Assembly (NCBI GenBank): GCA_012960315.1
Contig: DUBN01000066.1
Coordinates: 18,564-82,563, forward strand
Direction of reading: 5' to 3'
Source: Acidimicrobiia bacterium
GTDB taxonomy: Bacteria > Actinomycetota > Acidimicrobiia > Acidimicrobiales > Poriferisodalaceae
DNA length: 64,000 nucleotides
Below the pieces are notes generated by a model that was not told the origin of the DNA, did no database searches, and worked only from the letters and a program-made list of their open reading frames with translations. Position 1 is the stretch's first letter; every line of letters starts with the position of its first letter. Position numbers and translations under genes: made by a program. This document shows, piece after piece, positions 29,644 to 40,990 of the stretch.

Positions 29644-30786
29644 ATGGAGAGCACGAACTTAGACCGGCTGGCATATCTGGACTGCGCTGCTTCTACCCCT
29701 GTGAGGCCGGTTGTTCTTGACTCCATGATGCCTTACCTAACCACCCAATTTGGTAATCCATCAGGTGCTCATCGTTTGGCTCGCTCTTCGAGACGAGCGA
29801 TTGACGATGCCAGAGAGGTGTGCGCCGAGTTGCTTGGTTTCGACCCTCACGGAATTGTGTTTACCAGCGGCGGAACGGAATCTGACAACCTCGCAATTCA
29901 TGGTGCCTGTGGTTCTTCGGGCATAGCTGCGTGCCCCGCGACCGAGCATCACGCAGTTCTATATCCAGTGGAGTCGCATAGAGGACGGATTGTAAAAGTC
30001 ACTCCCGAGGGTGATGTGGACCTTGAACATCTTGAAGCGATCCTTGACGACGAAGTGTCGGTTCTGTCGGTGATGCTGGTCAACAATGAGTCCGGGCGGA
30101 TGATTGATCTCGAACCCATAGCGGAGGTTCGTGACCGGCAAGCGCCGAGAGCGCTTCTCCACACGGATGCTGTTCAAGCGGTCAATTGGATGGACATAGC
30201 TAAAGCCGCGGCGAGAGCAGACCTCATGTCGCTCAGCGGACACAAGTTTGGTGCCCCTAAGGGAGTCGGTGTGCTCGCGACTCGTCCCCACGTTGAGTTG
30301 AACGCGCAGCTACTAGGTGGAGGACAGGAAGCGGAACGTCGAAGCGGAACCCACAACACCGCAGGAATCGTGGCTCTAGGATGCGCTTTGCAGGCCCTCG
30401 ACGAATCTCGAATCGATGAAATTCACCGACTCGGGTTGCTATGTAACCGTCTTGCCGAAGGCTTAGTTGCAGCGATACCTGGCTGTCATGCGACCATCCC
30501 AAAGTCGAGAAGAGCTGCCGGTCTCCTTCAACTTCTTATTGAGGACATTGAGAGCGAAGCCTTGCTCGTCCTGCTGGAGCGCTTTGATTTGATGGCCTCT
30601 GCGGCGGCGTCCTGCGCATCCGGTGCTATGGACCCATCACACGTACTTACCGCCATGGGCGTTCACCGAACGGCTGCTGCCGGCTCATTACGGTTGTCGC
30701 TTGGTTGGTGCAGCGAAGAGTGGGAAATTGATCATGCGCTCGAAGTCGTGCCGCGGTGTGTTGAACAAATGCGAGGTTCGACATGA
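29644..30786 (+). CDS. iscS: Cysteine desulfurase (IscS/NifS family)
   Basis: PLP enzyme that removes sulfur from cysteine as a persulfide. It has 380 residues from the ATG at 29644. The first conserved block is LAYLDCAASTPV, PLP-binding histidine TEHHAVLYP, lysine in SLSGHKFGAPKG, then LLGGGQEAERRSGTHN, and the sulfur-carrying Cys in ASAAASCASGAMDPSHVL. The 4-bp overlap with mnmA (ATGA) strongly suggests it supplies sulfur for tRNA 2-thiouridine. No iscU or suf genes are here. Confidence 0.93.
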   Translation: MESTNLDRLAYLDCAASTPVRPVVLDSMMPYLTTQFGNPSGAHRLARSSRRAIDDAREVCAELLGFDPHGIVFTSGGTESDNLAIHGACGSSGIAACPATEHHAVLYPVESHRGRIVKVTPEGDVDLEHLEAILDDEVSVLSVMLVNNESGRMIDLEPIAEVRDRQAPRALLHTDAVQAVNWMDIAKAAARADLMSLSGHKFGAPKGVGVLATRPHVELNAQLLGGGQEAERRSGTHNTAGIVALGCALQALDESRIDEIHRLGLLCNRLAEGLVAAIPGCHATIPKSRRAAGLLQLLIEDIESEALLVLLERFDLMASAAASCASGAMDPSHVLTAMGVHRTAAAGSLRLSLGWCSEEWEIDHALEVVPRCVEQMRGST

Positions 30787-31811
30787 GTCGAGTCTTAGTG
30801 GCAATGTCAGGAGGCGTGGATAGCGCCGTAACCGCTGCACTCCTCAAGCAAGAAGGACACGAGGTAACCGGTGTGACGCTCAAGCTTTGGGGCGGTCCTC
30901 AAGACCAAGGCTGCTGCTCGGTTTCCGATGTGGATGATGCTCGCCGTGTCGCTCAACAATTAGATGTTGCCCATTTTGTTTTTAATTATGGCGATGAATT
31001 CGACGAACACGTGGTCCGACCATATGTCGTCGCTCACGCGTCGGGGCTCACACCTAACCCATGTATCGAATGCAATCGACACATCAAATTTGATGCCCTT
31101 CTGGATCGAGCACGAAGGTTGGGTTTCGATGCCTTAGCTACCGGTCATCACGCAAGAATTGTCCAAACCGATGGCGGATTAAGAATTGCTCGAGGAGTCG
31201 ACGAAACAAAGGACCAGTCCTACGTCCTTTACATGATCTCCCAAGACGACTTGGAGATGCTCAAATTTCCGGTCGGTGAAATGACCAAGCCACAAGTTCG
31301 AGAGCTAGCTGGAAACCTGGGCCTGCGTTCTGCCACCAAGCCAGACAGCCAAGATGTTTGTTTCATCACCGCGTCAGAAGGACGCGCCCGCTTCCTATCT
31401 GACCGTCTCGACTTGCACCCGGCTGAGATTGTCGACACAGAAGGAAAAACTCTTGGCTCAGTCGACGCGGTCGAATTAGTCACCATCGGTCAAAGAAAAG
31501 GGCTTGATTTGGGAGGCAATGCGGAGCGCACATACGCGGTCAACGTCGATGTTCCTTCTCGACGTGTAGTGGTAGGCGGCGCCCAGGACCTCCTCTCACA
31601 AACGGTGCGCCTTACTAATCACACGTGGGTAGGCCAAACCCATGTTGGGCTAATCGATGCTCAAATCAGTGCTCACGGCGAGCCGGCTGCAGCGCAACTC
31701 AACTCCGATGGCTCGCTGCGTTGGGTTGAAACCCGCAAAAAAGTTTCCCCCGGCCAAGCCGTGGTCTTCTATTCGAACGACGCTGTTGTTGGTGGCGCGA
31801 CTGCCAGCTGA
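30783..31811 (+). CDS. mnmA: tRNA-specific 2-thiouridylase MnmA
   Basis: Adds sulfur to U34 of tRNAs for Lys, Glu and Gln. It has 342 residues. PP-loop MSGGVDSAVTAALL is at the N-terminus; the catalytic cysteine is in TPNPCIECNRHIKF and the second in DSQDVCFIT. The C-terminal beta-barrel (AVNVDVPSRRVVVGG) is present. Overlaps iscS by 4 bp. Its tRNA substrates include tRNA-Gln, but the tRNA-Gln seen at 61739 has a CUG anticodon, so it is not thiolated. Confidence 0.96.
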   Translation: MSRVLVAMSGGVDSAVTAALLKQEGHEVTGVTLKLWGGPQDQGCCSVSDVDDARRVAQQLDVAHFVFNYGDEFDEHVVRPYVVAHASGLTPNPCIECNRHIKFDALLDRARRLGFDALATGHHARIVQTDGGLRIARGVDETKDQSYVLYMISQDDLEMLKFPVGEMTKPQVRELAGNLGLRSATKPDSQDVCFITASEGRARFLSDRLDLHPAEIVDTEGKTLGSVDAVELVTIGQRKGLDLGGNAERTYAVNVDVPSRRVVVGGAQDLLSQTVRLTNHTWVGQTHVGLIDAQISAHGEPAAAQLNSDGSLRWVETRKKVSPGQAVVFYSNDAVVGGATAS

Positions 31812-31814
31812 AAC

Positions 31815-32696
31815 TCAACGCACCAGCCTTCTCAACCGAGCCTCTTGCAGTACCGCTCCGGGTCGCGTAGGCGAGAACAGGATGCTTTTCACTACTCTCA
31901 CCTCGCTAGTGCCGCGAGTGCGCGGCACGACTTCCACTTCTCCGTGCAACGCGACTTGGAGCACAGGACCTGGTGCTAACTGACTGACGTCAATCAAGTC
32001 AGGGGTGTCGATGTTGAGGTCAGCGGTAGCAGGCCCGAGCGAAGATAAATCCTGACTTCGAAGCAAGAAGGGTTCCCTCGCCGCTAGGTAGTCGTGAATG
32101 ACGAAGCCATTAGGGACGAACACGACCCAGCGGCGCGCCAGTTGGTGCAGCGACCGGAAGCCAAGTGCGGCTACTGGCCACCCCACTCCCGTCAAAACGG
32201 TTCCTATCAGCCACTTGTCGGACGCTAGCAACAAGGGACCTGAGGTGGCTCCGAACACAACAAGAGCCCAAACAAGAGGAAGCGGACCAACCAGAATTGC
32301 TCCGGGTGCACGAAGTAAGAAACGTCGCTCATTGCCGTAGCTCAAACCATCAACCATGACATTTCCAGTTTCGGGCAGTAACGCCAGTACACAAGCCGCC
32401 GCAGTATGTCCGATCGCCAACGTAAGAGAGGCGATCGAAATATTTCCACCCGAGGTGGCAAACAACAACGCGGGCATCACCGATGGAACGACGATTCGCA
32501 TAACCGTTAATCCCCAAGGTCGGCGAATCATGGAAGCCCCGAGCACTACAACCCATAGGGTCCACACTCCGATCGACACGCAGACCTTAAATAGGTCGGG
32601 CTGATTACTCAACGCAGTGTCGATAACAGCACCCACCGTGAACGGCAATAACGCCCATAGACAGACAAAGATTCTGAGCGGTGTTCGAACGTCCAC
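31815..32696 (-). CDS. Hypothetical polytopic membrane protein
   Basis: I do not recognise this protein. It has 293 residues with about six hydrophobic segments in the first ~190 residues and a soluble, Arg-rich C-terminal ~100 residues. That tail is rich in strands (VLQVALHGEVEVVPRT) and ends LQEARLRRLVR. It stands alone on the minus strand, its stop 3 bp from the mnmA stop and its start diverging from ligA across 96 bp. No motif suggests a transporter family. Confidence 0.65.
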   Translation of the reverse strand: MDVRTPLRIFVCLWALLPFTVGAVIDTALSNQPDLFKVCVSIGVWTLWVVVLGASMIRRPWGLTVMRIVVPSVMPALLFATSGGNISIASLTLAIGHTAAACVLALLPETGNVMVDGLSYGNERRFLLRAPGAILVGPLPLVWALVVFGATSGPLLLASDKWLIGTVLTGVGWPVAALGFRSLHQLARRWVVFVPNGFVIHDYLAAREPFLLRSQDLSSLGPATADLNIDTPDLIDVSQLAPGPVLQVALHGEVEVVPRTRGTSEVRVVKSILFSPTRPGAVLQEARLRRLVR

Positions 32697-32756
32697 ACCT
32701 CAATCGTGGCTTATTTGGAGTCACTGGTCCTAACTATTGATGTATCAGAACCGTAA

Positions 32757-34832
<2,076 letters not shown>

Positions 34833-34842
34833 GCTCCGCGTT

Positions 34843-35307
34843 TTAAAACGATGCCCAACACCACCGGTAGTCGATGTTGTCAACCTCAATGTCCATCAGT
34901 GGCACCGCAACTACATGAGCACATACCTGACCGGTGCGCATCTCAACGATGGCTAAGCCCTCACCGGGCGAGAAGAAAAATTCCCCAAGCTGGCGAGTAC
35001 CCGCTCCTAATTGATTATCGGGAATTGGCACCCCGTCGATCGTTAGCGTGGGGTGCCACCCTGGGCTTAGCGAAACACCTACTAGACCTTGGCGGGGAGC
35101 CTGATCTCCTTCTTGTGGGATCACTGCCAGGAGACCGGTAGGAAAAGTTGAGACCTGTGAAGCCCCTCGAGTTGTTGACGCGACCCAAATGATGATGCCT
35201 AGCAGTAAAACGACAACGGCTGTCACAGCTGATGCGAGGCCTCTTCGTAGTGTCCAGTTGACTGTGACGGGGTCCGAAAAATAGTCGCCGTTTTGAGAGT
35301 CATTCAC
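34843..35307 (-). CDS. Hypothetical membrane-anchored protein
   Basis: I do not recognise this protein. It has 154 residues: a short cytoplasmic N-terminus, one strong membrane helix at about 24-46 (VVVLLLGIIIWVAS), and ~105 residues outside with no obvious fold motif. Two Cys near the end (GQVCAHVV, RWCWASF) might pair. It lies between ligA and the PASTA kinase-like gene, divergent from the latter across ~52 bp, so a link to that protein is possible but unproven. The GTG start has a weak ribosome-binding site. Confidence 0.6.
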   Translation of the reverse strand: MNDSQNGDYFSDPVTVNWTLRRGLASAVTAVVVLLLGIIIWVASTTRGASQVSTFPTGLLAVIPQEGDQAPRQGLVGVSLSPGWHPTLTIDGVPIPDNQLGAGTRQLGEFFFSPGEGLAIVEMRTGQVCAHVVAVPLMDIEVDNIDYRWCWASF

Positions 35308-35359
35308 CGGAACATCATGGCCGAATTCCGCGGCTGTTGGAATTTAGCGCCATGAGCGC

Positions 35360-37246
35360 TTGCATTTGTGGCAGTACTGTCGAGATGTGGAGCTAGGTGA
35401 GGCAAACGACTGGACGGGACGAGTATTAGACGACCGTTATCAGATTCTCTCCTACAGCACCCGCGGACGGGGTTGGGACGAATACCACGCGCGCGACCTA
35501 GACACTAACGATCAAGTCCTAATCAAAATTTTGAGCGCCTCGATTTCTGAAGATGTCGAGTTTTTGCGGCGGTTGACATCAGATATCGCGATAGCAAATT
35601 GCATCGTTCACCCGCATGTGCAACGCGTATTTGACTGGGGTCGGTCGGGTGAAGTCGTCTACTTGGTTACTGAAACCTTTCGAAGCGTTAGCTTGCAGTT
35701 GCTTTTGGATCGAGGTCACCCGTTAACCGCCGCTCAAGCAACGAAGCTTGGCTTTGAAATTGCATCGGGATTAGATGCCGTTCACCAATCAGACCTTTGT
35801 CACGGCGACATTTCGCCCTCCAATTTGCTTATAGGCGCTGACGGATCAAGCAAACTCGCTGGTTTTTTTCTAGCGGACGCGTTTAGTGCTGCTGAAGCCG
35901 GTCGACTTTCCGTGGTCGGAACTGGCCTTATGGAACCATCGGTGAAATTTGGTGCGCCCGAAACGTTGTCGGGAGGTAGCGGGCCGGAATCCGACGTTTA
36001 TTCGTTGGTCGCTAGCCTCGTTGCCTCAATCAGCGACGAAAGTGGTGAATCTGAAACGACGTGGAGGAACCTTTCGAATGGAGAACGAGATCAAGATTTA
36101 AAGATTCCAACCGAATTTGAACAAGCTAGGGATATTTTGAGCGAAGGTGGCCGGTTTGAACCGAAGGTTCGCTGTGACGCCATCTCGTTGACCGAGGGTT
36201 TAATTGAAGCGACGAAAGGTTTCATGAAGCCGGCGAATATCGCTATCCCCAGCTTTCTTTTAGTCGGATTTGACGACGACCCGGGCGGCTCTAATGCTGA
36301 TCGTTCCAACGAATTTTTGCGGCCGAAATGGCGCCCGGTTCGAAAGCTCGCAGCCATCGTCGCCCTTGTGCTTGCATTGCTCTCCGCCGGCACTGCGTGG
36401 GCCGTGAGCAGCGTTCAGCCTCAAGGACTCCCTGCTCATCTTGTTCAGCAATACACGGGCCGTACCGTCGGCGAAGTACGTGCTATCGCGGATTCGCGTT
36501 CATGGGTTCTCGATGAAGATCAGGTGAGAACAGACGATGTACCAACTGGGATCGTCTTGGCTCAAAGACCCGCGCCTGGGCGCCGGTTAGCTGAGGGAGA
36601 GATGCTTGTCGTTGAAGTCGCGAGCGGTCCACGCCTTCGAATGACCCCGTTGGTTTTGGGGTTACCGACAGCTGCAGCTGTAGCTCGGCTTGAAACCAAG
36701 GGCTTTGAGGTTGACCTTGTTCAACCGCTGTACGACGAAAACATCGTTGCGGGTGAAGTCATCAAAGTGCTGATTGATGGCGAGCCGGCGTTGGGTGGTG
36801 GCCTAAGGGAGCCGGGCACGAGAGCCGTGCTCGTAGTTTCCGGGGGGCCTGTCCCTCGGACAGTTCCACTACTGGTTGGGTTGGATTTTAGTAACGCCGA
36901 ACAAGTATTGAACGCGCTTCAACTACGGGTTGCTCGACCAGTCGGGTTGGAACTCAGCGAGACTGTCGGTGAAGGCACCGTCCTAAGTCAAGGTTTGACG
37001 CCGGGACTACTGGTGGATCGAGAGTCCGAGGTTTCCTTGACCATTTCCTCAGGCCCAGATTTACGGGAAGTTCCTGATATGCGTGGATTGACTGTGTTTG
37101 ATGCGGAGCGTCGATTGGCCGAAGTAGGGCTCCAAGTTGGCGAGATCAGAGGCGATGGTCTCAAAGTTCAGGGAACCGAACCAGCGGCTGGGACGTTCTT
37201 GCGGCCGGGTACCGCAATTCTTCTTTGGGCACCCCTGCAAGACTGA
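35360..37246 (+). CDS. PASTA-domain transmembrane protein with a degenerate Ser/Thr kinase domain
   Basis: 628 residues if it starts at the TTG at 35360; a GTG at 35387 (619 residues) is as likely. Residues about 26-290 show a protein-kinase fold: the ATP lysine is K56 in VLIKIL, HGD at 148-150 replaces HRD with its Asp kept, and N155 is kept. The DFG position reads GFF (168-170), so the metal Asp is missing, and no glycine-rich loop is recognisable. FGAPET (APE) is kept. A membrane helix at ~330-349 is followed by about four PASTA-like repeats that in relatives bind peptidoglycan or muropeptides. It resembles PknB in architecture but is probably a pseudokinase. It is not linked to pbp/rodA genes here. 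Confidence 0.82.
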   Translation: MHLWQYCRDVELGEANDWTGRVLDDRYQILSYSTRGRGWDEYHARDLDTNDQVLIKILSASISEDVEFLRRLTSDIAIANCIVHPHVQRVFDWGRSGEVVYLVTETFRSVSLQLLLDRGHPLTAAQATKLGFEIASGLDAVHQSDLCHGDISPSNLLIGADGSSKLAGFFLADAFSAAEAGRLSVVGTGLMEPSVKFGAPETLSGGSGPESDVYSLVASLVASISDESGESETTWRNLSNGERDQDLKIPTEFEQARDILSEGGRFEPKVRCDAISLTEGLIEATKGFMKPANIAIPSFLLVGFDDDPGGSNADRSNEFLRPKWRPVRKLAAIVALVLALLSAGTAWAVSSVQPQGLPAHLVQQYTGRTVGEVRAIADSRSWVLDEDQVRTDDVPTGIVLAQRPAPGRRLAEGEMLVVEVASGPRLRMTPLVLGLPTAAAVARLETKGFEVDLVQPLYDENIVAGEVIKVLIDGEPALGGGLREPGTRAVLVVSGGPVPRTVPLLVGLDFSNAEQVLNALQLRVARPVGLELSETVGEGTVLSQGLTPGLLVDRESEVSLTISSGPDLREVPDMRGLTVFDAERRLAEVGLQVGEIRGDGLKVQGTEPAAGTFLRPGTAILLWAPLQD

Positions 37247-37337
37247 TGCCCCCGACTTTTCTGCCCACCAATTGGCTGTGTCATGCCTATAGGCAAAACA
37301 CCGACCAAATTCATTCCTTCAGTAAAGCCTTCCCAAA

Positions 37338-37820
37338 GTGACTGAATACGAACGATCTGGGCACCAGCTCGACCATGCCGCGCAGGTATGGAAACGCGAT
37401 ATGGCCCAAGTTGAGCGTTGGCATCGCCCCAAAGTATCTTGGCCTTTGCCAGCGGTTGTCGATTCGGACCGAACGTGGCCCCATAGAATTCTGTCAATGG
37501 CATCGGGAACCAGCACAGCGCGCCTGTCGCGTATCGAGAGCAGAGAACGCAACAGCAAATGGCCGAACGTTCCTATGTACATAGACATGTCACAATGCAT
37601 AAATTGCGATGCGTGTCTGCGAGCTTGTCCACCCAATTTCGGTGCCATTTTCAACCACGGTATCGACGTCGTTATTCTTCCGGAGCTTTGCTCGGGCTGT
37701 GACAAGTGTCTCGAACCCTGTCCCGTGGATTGCATCTATCCTCTTCTCGCCGGTGAGTGGCAACCAGCGCCCGATGATTGGTGGGAAGAACCCTTGAGCG
37801 CAAACGACCCCTACGTGTGA
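37338..37820 (+). CDS. Ferredoxin with two [4Fe-4S]-type motifs
   Basis: The C-terminal 80 residues hold CINCDACLRACP and CSGCDKCLEPCP, two CxxCxxCxxxCP clusters, so the protein carries electrons. The start is doubtful. The frame opens with a GTG at 37338 and gives 160 residues, but residues 1-79 are not ferredoxin-like. An ATG at 37575 (MYIDMSQCINCD) would give an 81-residue two-cluster ferredoxin. Neither start has a good ribosome-binding site. If the short form is right, 37247-37574 is a 328-bp gap in which I see nothing else. It precedes gatC by 22 bp. Confidence 0.75.
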   Translation: MTEYERSGHQLDHAAQVWKRDMAQVERWHRPKVSWPLPAVVDSDRTWPHRILSMASGTSTARLSRIESRERNSKWPNVPMYIDMSQCINCDACLRACPPNFGAIFNHGIDVVILPELCSGCDKCLEPCPVDCIYPLLAGEWQPAPDDWWEEPLSANDPYV

Positions 37821-37842
37821 ACTCTTTTGGAGACTAAGCAAC

Positions 37843-38145
37843 ATGACCCAACCTCTCTCACGAGACCTCGTCGCTCATATTGCGTCGTTGGCACGAATCG
37901 AACTCAACGACGAAGAAATCGCTCACTTCACCGGGCATCTTGAGAAAATTCTGGAACACGTGGGTCAATTAGAAGCTCTTGATCTTGAATCGGTGGCGCC
38001 GATGTCACACCCATATCCCCTATCGAATGTGTTGAGAGATGATTCTGTAGGGGCAACCATTGTCCGCGAAGAAGTCTTGGCTCAAGCCCCCGACGCTTCT
38101 GAAGGCCAATTTCGAGTACCACCGGTGTTGGGAGAATCACCTTGA
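37843..38145 (+). CDS. gatC: Asp-tRNA(Asn)/Glu-tRNA(Gln) amidotransferase subunit C
   Basis: Small 100-residue subunit that wraps GatA and GatB. Family features are VAHIASLARIELNDEEIAHF and SHPYPLSNVLRDD. Its TGA overlaps the TTG start of gatA (TTGA). An ATG start is preceded by GGAGACT. The ferredoxin gene upstream is probably incidental. Confidence 0.94.
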   Translation: MTQPLSRDLVAHIASLARIELNDEEIAHFTGHLEKILEHVGQLEALDLESVAPMSHPYPLSNVLRDDSVGATIVREEVLAQAPDASEGQFRVPPVLGESP

Positions 38146-39572
38146 GCTCTGCAAAGAGTCTGGCCTCAGATGTGCGAGAGGGTCGCAAAACGGCTGTCTC
38201 CGTTCTCGAGGAGCACCTCAAAGTGATCGAATCGCGCGAGTCGGAGGTGCACGCGTTCAACTTGATCGCGCGCGAGAAAGCTATTGAGGCCGCTGCAGAA
38301 ATAGATAAGGCAGTTGCATCTGGCCGCGATCCGGGACCTCTTGCAGGAGTCCCGGTCGCCTTAAAAGACAACTTGTGTACTCGAGGTCTAGCCACCACAT
38401 GTTCATCGCTGATTCTTGAGGGATGGGAGCCGCCCTACGATGCAACAGTGGTGGAACGCCTAGCCGCCGCCGGAGCCATCGTCGTTGGAAAAACGAACCT
38501 TGACGAATTTGCTATGGGTAGTTCGACCGAACACTCAGCGTTTGGCCCCACACACAATCCCCACGACCTCACCCGAGTTCCCGGAGGTTCAAGTGGAGGA
38601 TCGGCAGCAGCTGTAGCTGCGGGTTTCGCTCCTATTGCATTGGGCTCCGATACAGGCGGATCGATTCGACAGCCAGCATCTCTGTGCGGCGTTGTGGGCG
38701 TGAAGCCAACTTATGGGTTAGTCAGCCGATATGGACTCATCGCTTTCGCTTCCTCATTTGACCAGATTGGGCCATTCGCAAACGATGTCGCCGATGCGGC
38801 CCTAACTCTCGAAGTGATCGGAGGTCACGATCCGCTCGACAGCACCTCGATCCCCTCTCAGGTACCGGATCTAGCGAAGAACTTAGATCGCGGTGTCGAA
38901 GGCCTGCGAGTGGGGCTAGTTCGCGAGCTCCTCGAAGGTATAGATGACGACGTGGTGTCGCGGGTGCATGAAGTAGCTGATTTGTTTAGTAGCGCAGGTG
39001 CGGAGGTCGATTTTGTGTCTGTGCCTGCGGTGGAGTACGGGCTAACTGCCTATTACCTCATCGCCCCTGCCGAGGCATCAAGCAACTTGGCTCGTTATGA
39101 CGGTGTTCGCTACGGAATGAGAGCCGAAGGCGCTGACGTAAAACACATGAACTCGAGTACACGCCGAAGTGGTTTTGGCGATGAAGTGATTGCGAGGGTG
39201 ATGCTCGGCACCTTTGCATTGAGCGCCGGATATTACGATGCGTACTACGGCAAAGCTCAAAAGGTGCGCACCCTGACGAGACGCGACTTCGACGCCGCTT
39301 ACGCGAATCACGACGTTCTTTTGTCGCCAACTTCTCCGTCCGTTGCCTTCAAATTTGGGGAGCGCTCGGACCCCATGACTATGTACCGCTGCGACACATG
39401 TACCGTTCCAAGCAACCTGGTCGGTGATCCGGCAATGTCCATTCCATTTGGAACTGGCGCATACGACATGCCCGTCGGTGTTCAAGTTATGGCGCCTCAA
39501 TTGGGAGAGTCGCTCATGTTCCAAACCGCATCGTTCATCGAGTCGCAGGCTCCTGCTGGGAGTACACCGTGA
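38142..39572 (+). CDS. gatA: Asp-tRNA(Asn)/Glu-tRNA(Gln) amidotransferase subunit A
   Basis: Amidase-signature enzyme that releases ammonia from glutamine. It has 476 residues. The Ser-cisSer-Lys triad is visible: K75 in VPVALKDNLCT, and the two Ser in VPGGSSGGSAAAVAAG and GSDTGGSIRQPA. TTG start overlapping gatC by 4 bp, and 4-bp overlap with gatB (GTGA). No abnormality. Confidence 0.97.
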   Translation: MSSAKSLASDVREGRKTAVSVLEEHLKVIESRESEVHAFNLIAREKAIEAAAEIDKAVASGRDPGPLAGVPVALKDNLCTRGLATTCSSLILEGWEPPYDATVVERLAAAGAIVVGKTNLDEFAMGSSTEHSAFGPTHNPHDLTRVPGGSSGGSAAAVAAGFAPIALGSDTGGSIRQPASLCGVVGVKPTYGLVSRYGLIAFASSFDQIGPFANDVADAALTLEVIGGHDPLDSTSIPSQVPDLAKNLDRGVEGLRVGLVRELLEGIDDDVVSRVHEVADLFSSAGAEVDFVSVPAVEYGLTAYYLIAPAEASSNLARYDGVRYGMRAEGADVKHMNSSTRRSGFGDEVIARVMLGTFALSAGYYDAYYGKAQKVRTLTRRDFDAAYANHDVLLSPTSPSVAFKFGERSDPMTMYRCDTCTVPSNLVGDPAMSIPFGTGAYDMPVGVQVMAPQLGESLMFQTASFIESQAPAGSTP

Positions 39573-40975
39573 CCGAATGGGAAATTGTGGTTGGTCTAGA
39601 AGTACATGTGGAGTTGGCGACCAATACGAAGCTGTTTTCGCACGCACCGAATCGCTTTGGTGATGACCCGAACACAAACATCACTCCCGTATGTCTGGGC
39701 TTACCCGGTTCATTACCGGTGCTGAACCGAAAAGCTGTCGAATTAGCGATGACTATCGGCATTGCACTTGGGTGTGAGATTCAGCCATCGGTTTTTCATC
39801 GCAAAAACTATTTTTATCCCGACATGCCCAAGGACTATCAAGTCAGTCAATATGACCAACCCATTTGCATCAATGGTTCTCTTGATCTTCCGAACGGCAC
39901 ACGCGTAGGTATTGAGCGCGCCCACCTCGAAGAAGACGCTGGAAAGACCACCCACCTAGGTGGCGAAGACGGGCGAATCCATGGGGCTTCCGAGGCGTTG
40001 GTGGATTACAACCGGGCGGGAGTTCCCCTGCTCGAAGTCGTTTCTCGGCCCGACATTCGATCGGCCGAGGATGCTCGGGTCTATGTTGAAGAGCTTCGAG
40101 CAATACTGATAGCTACTGAGGCATCAGAAGCGCGCTTGGAAGAAGGGTCGATGAGAGTTGACGCCAACGTAAGCGTCCGACCTTTCGGCTCAAATGAATT
40201 ACGCACACGCTGTGAGATCAAAAACTTGAACTCGCTCCGTTCTTTGCAACGTGCCATTAGCTATGAAGCCGAGCGACATATCGGCCTGTATGAGGCGGGC
40301 GAAGCACCGCGTCAAGAGACCCGACATTGGTCAGAAGACGGCAAGACTCACACCCTGCGCTCTAAAGAGGAAGCGAACGATTACCGTTATTTCCCTGAGC
40401 CTGATCTAGTGCTCCTCGACCCCGATTCTGAGTGGATTCAAGACATTGTGGCCGGAATGCCCGAGCTTCCCGCCGAGGAACGGGCGAGACTTGTGGCCAG
40501 CGCTGGGATAGAACTGGAAATCGCCGCCACGGTGGTAAATCGGGGCTTGTCGTCCTTAGTATTTGCTGCAATAGACGCCGGTGCTGATGGCCAACGAGCC
40601 ACCATGCATGCAGTTCAAAATCTTTCAATAGACAGCGCCGCCGCGCTAGATGCAACCCATTTCGCTGAACTTATCGACATGGAAAAATCAGGCACCTTGA
40701 CCGCTACGCAAACCAAGCAGGTGCTTTCAGAAATGGTAGACACCGGGCTTGATCCAGCATCAATCGCTCAGACTCACGGGTTCGAAGCGATGGAATCCGA
40801 CGAACTGGAAATGCTCGTCGCGCGAGCTATTTCCGAAAATCCTGAAGCCTGGATCAAGTTCTGCGAGGGTGAAGACAAAGTGCAAGGCGTGTTCGTTGGC
40901 GCAGTCATGAAGGCCTCGAAAGGTCAAGCAGACGGCAAGGCCGTCAACGCAATTCTTCGACAGCGAAGAGGATGA
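39569..40975 (+). CDS. gatB: Asp-tRNA(Asn)/Glu-tRNA(Gln) amidotransferase subunit B
   Basis: Kinase-amidotransferase subunit that binds the tRNA, activates the Glu or Asp and delivers ammonia. It has 468 residues, the usual length. Signatures: EIVVGLEVHVELAT, NRKAVELAMTIGIALGC, and YFYPDMPKDYQVSQYDQP. The C-terminal tRNA-binding tail ends AVNAILRQRRG. It completes gatCAB and converges with the DUF4332-like gene. Confidence 0.97.
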   Translation: MTEWEIVVGLEVHVELATNTKLFSHAPNRFGDDPNTNITPVCLGLPGSLPVLNRKAVELAMTIGIALGCEIQPSVFHRKNYFYPDMPKDYQVSQYDQPICINGSLDLPNGTRVGIERAHLEEDAGKTTHLGGEDGRIHGASEALVDYNRAGVPLLEVVSRPDIRSAEDARVYVEELRAILIATEASEARLEEGSMRVDANVSVRPFGSNELRTRCEIKNLNSLRSLQRAISYEAERHIGLYEAGEAPRQETRHWSEDGKTHTLRSKEEANDYRYFPEPDLVLLDPDSEWIQDIVAGMPELPAEERARLVASAGIELEIAATVVNRGLSSLVFAAIDAGADGQRATMHAVQNLSIDSAAALDATHFAELIDMEKSGTLTATQTKQVLSEMVDTGLDPASIAQTHGFEAMESDELEMLVARAISENPEAWIKFCEGEDKVQGVFVGAVMKASKGQADGKAVNAILRQRRG

Positions 40976-40990
40976 TTGGCTACAGCGCCG

